Shown: positions 1 through 7,993, numbered from the stretch's first letter. The stretch is DNA of 12,229 bases from Enterobacterales bacterium (GCA_900768635.1 CAAGDP010000163.1:1-12229), one strand, 5' to 3'. The notes: a model not told the origin generated them from the letters alone. Translations and numbers: made by a program.

Positions 1-49
1 AAAAAATTTTCTGCCTAAGCTGTTATAATCTTATAAAAATCTCGTCAAC

Positions 50-97
50 CTGACTAAAAAGGCACAAAATCAATGTGATCTAAATCACATGCGATCC
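50..97. repeat. Copy A of a dispersed control-region element (partner at 9735-9782)
   Basis: Aligned without gaps to 9735-9782, 38 of 48 positions are identical, and nine of the ten differences are transitions. The shared part includes an A-run, a CACAAAAT block and the palindromic GTGAT-N-TAAATC-N-CAT core. Both copies lie upstream of a + strand gene set (ygiF-glnE here, rpsP operon there). It looks like a duplicated or genome-wide promoter-associated module rather than a mobile element, since no ends or target duplications are visible. Confidence 0.6.
74..89. promoter_or_regulatory. CRP-type operator, perfect TGTGA-N6-TCACA palindrome
   Basis: The sequence is TGTGA, then TCTAAA, then TCACA, which matches both half-sites of the classical CRP consensus exactly. 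It lies about 66 bp upstream of the proposed -10 element at 145-150, roughly -75 from the likely start. That is within reach of class I activation, though not at the best-known spacing. CRP-cAMP control of ygiF (and perhaps glnE by read-through) is an inference; a related Crp/Fnr-family regulator could use the same site. Confidence 0.6.
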
Positions 98-141
98 CGG
101 ACTAAAGGAAGTTCAAAAAGTCATATTCTGCCTTGCAAATA

Positions 142-150
142 TGGTAATAT
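142..150 (+). promoter_or_regulatory. Candidate extended -10 promoter for ygiF
   Basis: TGG followed by TAATAT (145-150) forms an extended -10 element. No good -35 hexamer sits 16-18 bp upstream (the best is CATATT at 122-127), which suits an activator-dependent promoter below the CRP site. A second extended -10 candidate, TGT-TATAAT, lies at 21-29, but its -35 region is at or beyond the window edge. Confidence 0.35.
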
Positions 151-213
151 GAGATCGCTGATTGGTGCGGTGGTAATTTGGTTTAGGAGACAGGGCAAAG
201 CCTTAGTGTAAAT

Positions 214-1170
214 ATGAACAATGAAGAAATCGAATTAAAATTTTTTGTTGATTCTGATCATAGCAATGAAGATGTGGTAAAAGTGGTGGAAGATGCTCTT
301 TCCAGCTATGAAATAGAGAAGAAGGTACAAAAAAGTCTGGGAAACATTTATTACGATACCAAGGATCTTACTTTGCGTAATCATGATATCGGAATTCGTG
401 TACGCAGTATTGATGATACTTATGAGGAAACAGCCAAATGCAGCGGTATTGTAGTTGGTGGCTTTCATAAACGTGTGGAATACAATATTCCCTTGAAGGA
501 TGAAAATATTGATATTCAGCTTTTCCCGGCAGTAATGTGGCATGGTCTGGATATTGAAGATATAGAATCCCGTCTGGAAAAGCTTTTTGCCACTAATTTT
601 GTTCGTACTAGATGGGATCTGAAAGTCGGAGATCGTATTCTTGCCCAGGTTTGTTATGACGTGGGTACGATTGAAGTTGATAACAATGTTTCTCCAATCA
701 ACGAAATTGAACTGGAACTGATAGACGGTACTCTTCACGAGCTTCTGGAAATAGCTAAATGTCTGGTAAGAAAGGACGAAATTTCCCTGCATCTTGATTC
801 TCGTTCCAAGGCTCACCGGGGTTATGAGCTGGCAAAATTAACTCCTGTACCCAAAGCCAAATCCTTCTGTCTGCTGGAGGGATCTGAGCTTACATTGATG
901 CAGGAATATTTCAAAATGTATATCGAACATGAGCAGATCCTTCTTTCCAACTTCGATTTGCGCTCTCTTTCAGTTATGACTTTGGCTGCATATCAGTTGC
1001 AGAAGCTGTCCAAGGAAAGTGAATATGATCTGATTATTCCTCATCTCCTGGAACTGGAAAAAATTGCAACAGATTCCGATGATAAGCATGAAAAGTTTAT
1101 GAAATTGATAAGCTCCAAGCATTATCTGTTATTCATTTTGGAAACATATGGCAAACTGTTCAATCAGTAA
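214..1170 (+). CDS. ygiF: CYTH-CHAD inorganic triphosphatase, YgiF-like, with a shortened CHAD domain
   Basis: This is a predicted cytoplasmic inorganic (tri)phosphatase of the CYTH superfamily. Residues 5-9 read EIELK, the ExExK signature that lines the triphosphate tunnel. LRNHDIGIRVR (54-64), the ETAK segment (72-75), GGFHKRVEYN (82-91), EIELEL (164-169) and SRSKAHRGYELA (196-207) all match E. coli YgiF in order. From about residue 225 the helical CHAD region begins, but the protein stops at 318, against 433 in E. coli, so only about half of CHAD is present. The ATG at 214 is the only plausible start, because an in-frame stop lies at 184. Its ribosome site is weak: AGGAGA lies about 24 bases upstream and AGGG about 19. 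glnE follows, as in E. coli, but a terminator separates the two. Family assignment is firm; substrate is inferred from the family. Confidence 0.88.
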   Translation: MNNEEIELKFFVDSDHSNEDVVKVVEDALSSYEIEKKVQKSLGNIYYDTKDLTLRNHDIGIRVRSIDDTYEETAKCSGIVVGGFHKRVEYNIPLKDENIDIQLFPAVMWHGLDIEDIESRLEKLFATNFVRTRWDLKVGDRILAQVCYDVGTIEVDNNVSPINEIELELIDGTLHELLEIAKCLVRKDEISLHLDSRSKAHRGYELAKLTPVPKAKSFCLLEGSELTLMQEYFKMYIEHEQILLSNFDLRSLSVMTLAAYQLQKLSKESEYDLIIPHLLELEKIATDSDDKHEKFMKLISSKHYLLFILETYGKLFNQ

Positions 1171-1202
1171 TGCACAAGCCCTTAGGGTCTGAGTTTGTTT
1201 TG

Positions 1203-1240
1203 TCCCCTGATTGCAGTTTGTGTCTGTCAGGGGATTTTTT
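1203..1240 (+). terminator. Rho-independent terminator or attenuator between ygiF and glnE
   Basis: TCCCCTGA (1203-1210) pairs perfectly with TCAGGGGA (1227-1234), directly followed by six T residues (1235-1240). Inside the loop, CAG (1214-1216) can also pair with CTG (1224-1226) across a bulge. It ends 30 bases before the glnE start, so it either isolates glnE or tunes read-through from ygiF. Confidence 0.85.
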
Positions 1241-1270
1241 CTATGCTGTCCATTTTTCAGGTTAGTCTCT

Positions 1271-4132
1271 ATGAATTTACCAGCTGAACTTAAGAGTTTG
1301 GGAACTGAACGATTTGCATCCCTGCTTGGTGAACTTCCGGATTTTCATCCGGAGAAGAGTTTTTGTGATGAACTCTCTGAAGTATTGTCACTTTCTGATT
1401 TTGTATACGAACAGTTACGTCGTCATCCTCAGTGGATCAGGGATTTTTATGATAACCAGCTTATTCAGAAAGATATTAAGACTGATCTGAAAGAGCAACT
1501 GACTGAAGAGCTGAAAAATGCTGATGACGAGGATGGTCTTAAGAAGATTTTGCGACTTTTTCGTAACAGAATAATGATAATTCTGGCCTGGCAGGATCTC
1601 ACCGGCAGGGTAGATATAGCCCGATCTGTTAATGATTTGTCAGTGCTGGCTGAAACCTTGATAGTTGAAACTTATCACTGGATATATAACCGTTTAACAC
1701 AGATATATGGTACTCCTGTAGGTGCTAACTCCGGAAAACGACAGGAAATGCTGATAATTGGCATGGGAAAATTAGGAGGGCATGAGCTGAATTTTTCTTC
1801 AGATATCGATTTAATATTTTGTTATGAAGAAAAAGGTGAAACAGTTGGTGGCAGAAGAACTATTGAGAACCAGAACTTTTTTATCAGGCTAGGTCAGATG
1901 CTGATCGGAGCACTCCATCAGATTACCGCAGATGGTCAGGTATTTCGCGTGGATATGCGCTTGAGACCTTTTGGGGAAGATGGATCTCTCGTGGTGAGTT
2001 TTGCTGCCATGGAGGATTACTATATTCAGCATGGACGAAGCTGGGAACGCTATGCCATGGTGAAAGCCAGAGTTTTGGGAGATTATTGTCCTGACAGTGA
2101 ACGGGAACTGCGAAATATGCTTCGACCTTTTGTGTTCCGGAGGTATTTTGATTTTGGCGCCATAGATTCTCTGCGTAAGATGAAAGCTATGATTGAAGCT
2201 GAAGTTCGCAGAAGAGGACTTAGAAACAATATTAAGTTGGGAGAAGGTGGAATCCGGGAAGTTGAGTTTGTCACTCAGGTATTTCAGCTCATGCGTGGAG
2301 GCAGAGAGCCGGAACTCCAGAAAAGAAATTTATCTGAAGCTCTTCAGGCATTATCTTCTTTGGGTGTTGTTACTGAAGAGTGTTGTACCAACCTTCTTAA
2401 CGGGTATTATTTCCTGCGCAAAACAGAAAATATACTGCAGGAAATCGGTGATCAGCAGACTCAGGTTCTTCCTGAAAGCAGTTTAGATCAGATGAGAGTG
2501 GCCTCTGCGATGAACTTTGCCACCTGGGAGGAATTTCTCGAATCTCTCAGTGAGAATATGCGACGTATTCATGAAGAATTTCGGGAGGTTGTAAGAGATC
2601 GTGAACAGGATGATTTGGGGATCCCACAGGTGTGGCTTGATATCTGGCGTTCCAATCTGGAATCCGATGAAGTGACACCTCTTCTCCAGTCTTATGTAGG
2701 GGATAAGGCTGCAGAATATGCCGGCATGATTGTGGATTTCCGCAAGGAGTTGTTGAAAAAGGCTGCAGGACCGCAGGGAAGAGAAACCCTGAATTTGCTG
2801 ATGCCGAAGGTTCTGAATCTGGTTACCTGCTACAACGATCCGCTGACTCTTTTTGAGAGAGTAAGTACCATTATCAGGAGTATTATTACCCGAACTACAT
2901 ATATTCAGCTTCTTTATGAAAATTCAGTGGTTCTGGATCAGGTGATAAAGTTCTGCAGTTCCAGCGCCAAAATCGCCGATCAGTTCAGAAATTATCCAAT
3001 CCTTATGGATGAATTGATTTATCCTGAAAACCTTTATGAAATTACTACTGACGCGCATAAATTACGTTCTGAACTCCGGCAGCATCTGTTACGGGTGGAG
3101 CGTGACGATATTGAACAGCAGATGGAAATATTAAGGCAGTTCAAGCAGATTCAGCTGTTGAAAATTTCAGCATCAGATATTGTAGGCAAGCTTACTCTTA
3201 TGAGGGTAAGTGATTTTCTTACCGAACTGGCTGAGGCTATTGTCGCAGAGGTGATAAACATCGCTTGGAAAGAGCTGGCAGATAAGTACGGTGAACCTCC
3301 TTGTGTTGAGAAATTTCATAATCAGGGCCTGCTGGTAGTTGCTTTTGGTAAGCTTGGAGGTATTGAGCTGGGATATGGATCGGATTTGGATCTGGTATTT
3401 CTGCATTATCCTTGTGAGGATGATGAGATGACTAACGGAACCAGATGCATCCCTGTTAAAAACTTTTATGCACGACTTGTCCGCCGGATTGTTAATCTTT
3501 TCAGTATAAGAACTTCTTCCGGAATTTTGTATGAAATTGATTTGCGTCTGAGACCTGATGGAGACAGCGGGGTGTTGGTATCCTCCATTGATGCATTTGA
3601 GCGTTATGAAAAAGAAAGTGCCTGGACTTGGGAACATCAGGCTTTGGTCAGATCCAGAGCAATTTATGGCAGTGAGGAACTGCAGGATAAGTTTGAAACA
3701 ATCAGGATAGATGTTCTCAGCAGTAACCGGGATAAAGACAAGTTACGGGAAGATGTGGCATCTATGCGGGACAAAATGCGTAATCATCTTATCAGAACAC
3801 AGCCGGGAATGTTTGATTTGAAGCAGAGTCCGGGAGGAATGGTAGATATTGAGTTTCTTGCTCAGTACTATGTTCTGGCCTATTCTTCCGAATATCCGGA
3901 AGTACTGACTAAGTGGTCTGATAATGTCCGGATTTTTGATTCCTGTGTGGAATGCGGTCTTCTGCCTCCGGAATGGGTTTCAAAAATCAAGCAGTCTTAT
4001 CTGGATATCCGTAATCTAGCTCATCGATGCTCTCTTCAGGGGATTCATCGCATAGTTCCGGAAGATAAAATATCAGCTCAGAAAGAAGTGGTGACAGCTC
4101 TCTGGAAAAATGTTTTCGGAGAGGAGTGTTAG
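1271..4132 (+). CDS. glnE: Bifunctional glutamine synthetase adenylyltransferase / adenylyl-removing enzyme
   Basis: GlnE adds AMP to, and removes it from, glutamine synthetase in response to PII state and glutamine, setting GS activity to nitrogen status. The 953-residue product matches the usual ~950 residues and has two nucleotidyltransferase folds. The N-terminal adenylyl-removing half has GMGKLGGHELNFSSDIDLIF at 164-183, with Asp178 and Asp180. The C-terminal adenylyltransferase half has AFGKLGG at 691-697 and SDLDL at 704-708, with Asp705 and Asp707. GGMVDIEF at 855-862 is the conserved segment after the second catalytic domain. Both Asp pairs are intact, so both activities are expected. 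The frame is open back to a TTG at 1211, but that lies in the terminator loop; the ATG at 1271, with AGG about 8 bases upstream, gives the family N terminus. No clear promoter lies between terminator and gene. Confidence 0.96.
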   Translation: MNLPAELKSLGTERFASLLGELPDFHPEKSFCDELSEVLSLSDFVYEQLRRHPQWIRDFYDNQLIQKDIKTDLKEQLTEELKNADDEDGLKKILRLFRNRIMIILAWQDLTGRVDIARSVNDLSVLAETLIVETYHWIYNRLTQIYGTPVGANSGKRQEMLIIGMGKLGGHELNFSSDIDLIFCYEEKGETVGGRRTIENQNFFIRLGQMLIGALHQITADGQVFRVDMRLRPFGEDGSLVVSFAAMEDYYIQHGRSWERYAMVKARVLGDYCPDSERELRNMLRPFVFRRYFDFGAIDSLRKMKAMIEAEVRRRGLRNNIKLGEGGIREVEFVTQVFQLMRGGREPELQKRNLSEALQALSSLGVVTEECCTNLLNGYYFLRKTENILQEIGDQQTQVLPESSLDQMRVASAMNFATWEEFLESLSENMRRIHEEFREVVRDREQDDLGIPQVWLDIWRSNLESDEVTPLLQSYVGDKAAEYAGMIVDFRKELLKKAAGPQGRETLNLLMPKVLNLVTCYNDPLTLFERVSTIIRSIITRTTYIQLLYENSVVLDQVIKFCSSSAKIADQFRNYPILMDELIYPENLYEITTDAHKLRSELRQHLLRVERDDIEQQMEILRQFKQIQLLKISASDIVGKLTLMRVSDFLTELAEAIVAEVINIAWKELADKYGEPPCVEKFHNQGLLVVAFGKLGGIELGYGSDLDLVFLHYPCEDDEMTNGTRCIPVKNFYARLVRRIVNLFSIRTSSGILYEIDLRLRPDGDSGVLVSSIDAFERYEKESAWTWEHQALVRSRAIYGSEELQDKFETIRIDVLSSNRDKDKLREDVASMRDKMRNHLIRTQPGMFDLKQSPGGMVDIEFLAQYYVLAYSSEYPEVLTKWSDNVRIFDSCVECGLLPPEWVSKIKQSYLDIRNLAHRCSLQGIHRIVPEDKISAQKEVVTALWKNVFGEEC

Positions 4133-4144
4133 GCTTTTTGTCCT

Positions 4145-4184
4145 GCTGAATAATTATCCCCACCCGGAGGTGGGGATAATCAGC
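4145..4184. terminator. Bidirectional hairpin between convergent glnE and corB
   Basis: A perfect 12-bp stem (4153-4164 with 4169-4180) closes a CGGA tetraloop, and an outer GCTGA/TCAGC pairing (4145-4149 with 4180-4184) partly extends it. It sits in the 82-bp gap between two converging genes, where a shared terminator is expected. Neither strand has a T-run after the stem, so it may act as a 3'-end protecting or rho-assisted element rather than a classical intrinsic terminator. Confidence 0.55.
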
Positions 4185-4214
4185 AATGTACTGACTATAC
4201 TTCAGTTCGTAATG

Positions 4215-5528
4215 TTACTTGTCGGATATGTCTTCCTGTTTTATTTCCGGGAATAGTTCATTTGGGACATGCTTTTCCCATATCTGAGCTTTAATAACGG
4301 AACTTTCATTGGTTTCAATAATCTTGGCCAGATAATCACCGATATTAACAGTTTGATCCTTGTGTGGATTATCTCCAAGCTCTTCAAGAATAATGCCGTT
4401 GATTGTAACCGGTCCGGTAGTAGGAATATGCCAGTGCAGTTCTTTGTTTACATCTCTGATGTTAGCCTGACCTTCCAGAATAAAGGAACCATCTTTCATT
4501 CGTTCTATTTCCTCTCCCACATCCACTTCAAGAGAGGTGGTGAAATCGCCTACAATTTCCTCCAGAATGTCATCCAGAGTTACTAATCCCTGAATATCAC
4601 CGAATTCATCAATAACCAGTCCGCAGCGTTTTTTGTTACGGCGAAATTTCTGTAGCTGGACCAGCAGGGTTGTGTTTTCCGGAATGTAGTAGGCTTCTTC
4701 AATAGCTCTTAAAATGTTTTCCTTGGAGAAGGAGTCTTTGGCAAGAATGCGCAGAGCGTCTCTGGTATGCATAAAACCTACGGCATCCTCCAGCTCATCG
4801 CGGTAAAAGAGCACCCTGGTATGAGGGGTGTTCATAACCTGCTTCTGTATATCTTTCCAATCGTCATTGATATTTACGGCATAGAGATCGTTTCTTGGTA
4901 CCATAATTTCTTCTACAGTTATGTCGCTGAGATTAAGAACTCCCAGCAGAAGATCCTTGTGGGTTTTGGGAATAATGGAGGATTTTTCGCTACTGAGAAC
5001 AAATTGCAGTTCGTCTACGGAAAAACCTTTGTTGTCAATATGATCGGTCTTAACGCCGGAAATTCTGATGATGATTTTAGAAAGAATATTAAGTGCCAGT
5101 ACCAGTGGCCACAGGATTTTCATCAGACCTACAATAATAATGGAACTGCGTCTTGCCACTTGATCTGGCATAAGGGCAGCTATGGTTTTGGGAGTGATTT
5201 CACCCACCATAAGAACTACCGCTGTAAGACCGAAAGTAGCAACAGCCACACCGTAGTTTCCAAAATATCTTATAGCTAATACCGTGGCAATTGCTGATGC
5301 CAGAATATTGACCAGATTGTTGCCGATAAGCACCAGTACCAGAAAGCGATCAGGATGCTGCAGAAGTTGCATGATACGTCTGGCCTGACGATCTCCTTTT
5401 ATAGCCTTATGCTTGATCCGGAATCGGTTAATGGCCATAAAGGCTGTCTCTGTTCCTGAAAAGTATGCAGAGCACAAAATAAGCAATATCAGAATGATGA
5501 TTAGTATAGATGATGAAATATCGTCCAA
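4215..5528 (-). CDS. corB: CorB/YfjD-type CNNM transporter-like membrane protein (DUF21-CBS-CorC_HlyC)
   Basis: This is an inner-membrane protein of the CNNM/CorC family, linked to Mg2+/Co2+ efflux or resistance. The 437 residues match E. coli YfjD (CorB) from end to end. The DUF21 domain (about 1-190) has hydrophobic segments near 7-24, 62-88, 92-113 and 127-155, with YFSGTETAF at 22-30 and GEITPKT at 109-115. A CBS pair spans about 205-330, including IMVPRNDL (208-215) and GDIQGLVTLDDILEEIVGDF (310-329). A C-terminal CorC_HlyC domain covers about 345-425. The start is TTG (5526-5528): AGGAGA lies 8 bases upstream and the N terminus aligns with E. coli CorB, while the next in-frame Met (31) would cut the first membrane segment. 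It lies 43 bases after the sulfatase-like gene on the same strand with no terminator between, so co-transcription is likely. Transported ion is not decided by sequence. Confidence 0.92.
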   Translation of the reverse strand: MDDISSSILIIILILLILCSAYFSGTETAFMAINRFRIKHKAIKGDRQARRIMQLLQHPDRFLVLVLIGNNLVNILASAIATVLAIRYFGNYGVAVATFGLTAVVLMVGEITPKTIAALMPDQVARRSSIIIVGLMKILWPLVLALNILSKIIIRISGVKTDHIDNKGFSVDELQFVLSSEKSSIIPKTHKDLLLGVLNLSDITVEEIMVPRNDLYAVNINDDWKDIQKQVMNTPHTRVLFYRDELEDAVGFMHTRDALRILAKDSFSKENILRAIEEAYYIPENTTLLVQLQKFRRNKKRCGLVIDEFGDIQGLVTLDDILEEIVGDFTTSLEVDVGEEIERMKDGSFILEGQANIRDVNKELHWHIPTTGPVTINGIILEELGDNPHKDQTVNIGDYLAKIIETNESSVIKAQIWEKHVPNELFPEIKQEDISDK

Positions 5529-5536
5529 GCTTGCTA

Positions 5537-5542
5537 TCTCCT
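5537..5542 (-). promoter_or_regulatory. Shine-Dalgarno site supporting the TTG start of corB
   Basis: On the minus strand this reads AGGAGA, 8 bases before the TTG at 5528-5526. A strong site at ideal spacing is the main reason to accept a TTG start for a gene whose N terminus aligns with its homologues. Confidence 0.75.
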
Positions 5543-5571
5543 AGAAAATTAGTTTGGTAAGGATTGGGGTG

Positions 5572-7926
5572 CTAATCATGACAAAAAGCCAGAAAACCAA
5601 GCATCTCTTTTTCCTCTTCAGAGGTAAAAACATGCTCCAGAAACACTGTTTTATTTCCATTTACGATTATTTCCGCTGTTTTATCATCTTTGGAAACCAG
5701 CACAATATTTGGTTTTTCATATTCGTAATGGAATATAACTTCGCTTTTATCGCTGTTAAGCGGATCTGCGTTGAGTTGATTTTTACGGTAGGTGTCAAGC
5801 ACCATGCTCTGGATAAGGACTCCCAGAGAAGAATGAGAAAAATGGGTATGGTTTACCGTTCCTGTTGTCCTGCCGTCAAGAATAATCAGCGGAATTCTGT
5901 GAGGATCCAGCAGATTATCTGGAGCCTCTGTAGCTTTTGGATTGTTCCAGTTATGATGATTGCCGGTGATCACAACAACACCATTTGCAAAATATCCGGA
6001 CTGTTGCAGATGTGCTATAAATTCCGCAAGTTTCTTATCAGCGTATTCAAAGGAATTTTCAAAGTTAAATCTGGAAACCGGAGTTACATTCGGCGGTAAG
6101 GTGCTGGCTGTAGATATGTAGTAGAAAAACGGACTGTTTTCTGTTTCCATAAGTTTACGGACTTTTTGGTACAGATCTTCGTCAGAAACGCTGCCGAACG
6201 CGTATCTGTTTTTAACTTCTGGAAAATTAGTTTCTTCTCCGGCAATGATCTGATTCCATGGACTCATAGTGGTATAACGGTCCATATTAAACAACAGAGG
6301 AGTTGCGGAGATGAGGCGAGACTTATATCCTTCGGCACGAAGGCGTTCTATAAGATCGTTTTCCTGATAAAGTCCCGGCAGATTCGTCTGGGAAGGATTG
6401 TTCAGCAAATTTCTGCTGGGCAGATAGGGGAGACTTTTAATAATGGAAAGATATGTTCCTGATGAGTTGTATGCATTGGAATAGTAGTTATCGAAAGTAA
6501 GAGCAGTTTTGGAGAGAGACTCCAGTTGAGGAAGAAGATTGTCATTAAGACCGCAACTGAAAGTCAAAGAGCAATCAAGAGATTCCAATACAACAAGAAT
6601 GACATTTTTATGGGATTTATTTCCGGAGGAATTTTGCCATTTAAGTTCAAACTGCTTCAGAGGTTCATATGTCTTACTAAAAGATCTGCTGTAATCCCCC
6701 TGAATATTTTCCGACAGACCGTTAACTTGAAAAACATTATTAAACCTGTAGTCACGGTAGAAAGACGGGGCAGGATAAAGTCCCCAACCCAGCATGATTA
6801 TTCCCAGAACAATGGCAACTGTAACAGTGACATTGCCAACGTTAATCAGTCCTCGCCAGCAGATTGAACAGGATATTCCTATCAGGACTAGTGTCAGCAT
6901 CATGTACCAGCCGCTGGAGGAATTCAGATAATTTTCAATAAACAGAAGGATATATTTTACAGCATCAACGGTTTCCGGAATTTCCGAAATAATAAAATGA
7001 GAATGAAAGTTAAATAAAAAGAAGTTATCCAGTGCAATGGCACCGGTGGAGAGCAGAACTGCCAGAAGGAACAGTAATTTCACTATACGATTCTCAAATA
7101 TGCACAGGAGAATCAAAGGGAGTATGATGACTGCATAGGCGGAAGGAATGGAATTCTGTGCAACTAGAGATACATTACTCCAGAAATGTCCGTCATTAAG
7201 GATTCGTATATTCTGGTAGTTGACTTTTATAAAAGCCATACCAATACCAATTAACGTTGTGCACAGTACCAGCGCATAGAAAATAACTGCCATCTTTTTT
7301 CTGGTTAGATAATTCATAGTATAAGTGGTGAGGCAGGTAAATACCACAATGCATAACAGCAGATAAATCTTTTTGGAAATATAGAAAATTTTTTCCAGAT
7401 CAGTCATTTCTGATCTGGTAAGTTTGATGAGGCGGTTAAAACTGTCATCAAAAGTAAGCAGGTTTGCTTTAGTCTGATTATGAATTATAAGAGCCTGAAA
7501 ATCATGGGAGTAAGCGGCGCTTATTCCTCTGCTCAGACTGAAAATATGAGTAATATCCTTAAGATCGATATCCTCACCGTTTACCAGAAGTTTATGTATG
7601 GCCACCAGATTTTCATCAGGAGAGAAAGACAGTGTTACCTGATGAGAATAGACAAACGGGATGTTTATGACAGCTTCCGCTGATGTATGTGTTTTATTCT
7701 GCGGGAGATTATGGGTTGTGCCGAGATTACCTTCCTGATCAAAAGTGGAAAGAGACAAAGTTCCCGGATTTTTGATGAATTCGTAGTTAATGGCAATACT
7801 GTTGCTGTAGGTAATATCCTGAATTATGAAATGCCTGGTCAGAGACGAAAAGGCTGCACCAAGAACGATGCTCATAAAAATGCAGCATATGAGATTAGCT
7901 ATGTATCCGTATCGCAACTGGATCAT
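5572..7926 (-). CDS. Polytopic membrane protein with LTA-synthase/sulfatase-type (alkaline phosphatase superfamily) domain, apparent active-site substitutions
   Basis: From the Met at 7926 the product is 784 residues. A membrane segment at about 5-28 is followed by ~155 mostly polar, strand-rich residues (30-185) that should be outside the membrane. Further hydrophobic segments lie near 187-206, 212-233, 261-279, 282-300, 340-357 and 368-385. The C-terminal half is a periplasmic sulfatase-fold domain starting at NVILVVLESLD (441-451), with Glu448 as the metal-binding acid. SSGT (488-491) gives Thr491 as probable nucleophile. The usual GDH motif reads TGNHHN (654-659), so Asp is replaced by Asn656. 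The region normally ending in S-[NS]-H-x-P reads STLPP (608-612), lacking the His. The late DxxPT-like segment is also absent, giving HTHFSHSS (693-700). Relatives transfer phosphoglycerol or phosphoethanolamine to envelope glycans or lipids; whether this one is active is unclear. It is first in a probable operon with corB. Confidence 0.75.
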   Translation of the reverse strand: MIQLRYGYIANLICCIFMSIVLGAAFSSLTRHFIIQDITYSNSIAINYEFIKNPGTLSLSTFDQEGNLGTTHNLPQNKTHTSAEAVINIPFVYSHQVTLSFSPDENLVAIHKLLVNGEDIDLKDITHIFSLSRGISAAYSHDFQALIIHNQTKANLLTFDDSFNRLIKLTRSEMTDLEKIFYISKKIYLLLCIVVFTCLTTYTMNYLTRKKMAVIFYALVLCTTLIGIGMAFIKVNYQNIRILNDGHFWSNVSLVAQNSIPSAYAVIILPLILLCIFENRIVKLLFLLAVLLSTGAIALDNFFLFNFHSHFIISEIPETVDAVKYILLFIENYLNSSSGWYMMLTLVLIGISCSICWRGLINVGNVTVTVAIVLGIIMLGWGLYPAPSFYRDYRFNNVFQVNGLSENIQGDYSRSFSKTYEPLKQFELKWQNSSGNKSHKNVILVVLESLDCSLTFSCGLNDNLLPQLESLSKTALTFDNYYSNAYNSSGTYLSIIKSLPYLPSRNLLNNPSQTNLPGLYQENDLIERLRAEGYKSRLISATPLLFNMDRYTTMSPWNQIIAGEETNFPEVKNRYAFGSVSDEDLYQKVRKLMETENSPFFYYISTASTLPPNVTPVSRFNFENSFEYADKKLAEFIAHLQQSGYFANGVVVITGNHHNWNNPKATEAPDNLLDPHRIPLIILDGRTTGTVNHTHFSHSSLGVLIQSMVLDTYRKNQLNADPLNSDKSEVIFHYEYEKPNIVLVSKDDKTAEIIVNGNKTVFLEHVFTSEEEKEMLGFLAFCHD

Positions 7927-7932
7927 TCCGGT

Positions 7933-7938
7933 TCCTTT
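7933..7938 (-). promoter_or_regulatory. Shine-Dalgarno site fixing the start of the sulfatase-like gene
   Basis: On the minus strand this reads AAAGGA, 6 bases ahead of the ATG at 7926-7924. The frame is open to an earlier ATG at 7989, but that one has no Shine-Dalgarno site and lies at the predicted transcription start. The downstream start also puts the first membrane segment right at the N terminus. Confidence 0.7.
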
Positions 7939-7993
7939 GGTGGTTAAGTTAATGAAATATTCTGGCAGCGCTTCCAAAGACTCTGACATTCAC

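Noticed and set aside
235..816. 193-residue open frame on the minus strand inside ygiF
   Set aside because: It lies wholly antisense to a recognised gene, has no Shine-Dalgarno site or family features, and reads as a codon-bias shadow.
1211..1270. Upstream TTG start for glnE adding 20 residues
   Set aside because: It sits in the loop of the terminator, and the extra residues do not resemble GlnE N termini.
1171..1270. Frameshift explanation for the short YgiF
   Set aside because: The bases after the stop form a terminator and the glnE start; no frame there continues the CHAD helices.
3173..3637. 154-residue open frame on the minus strand inside glnE
   Set aside because: Antisense to the conserved adenylyltransferase domain; composition shows no recognisable domain.
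4767..5279. 170-residue + strand frame opposite corB
   Set aside because: Mirror of the well-conserved DUF21 and CBS regions; no independent evidence of coding.
7927..7989. Earlier ATG for the sulfatase-like gene adding 21 residues
   Set aside because: No Shine-Dalgarno site, and it coincides with the predicted transcription start; the ATG at 7926 has an ideal AAAGGA.
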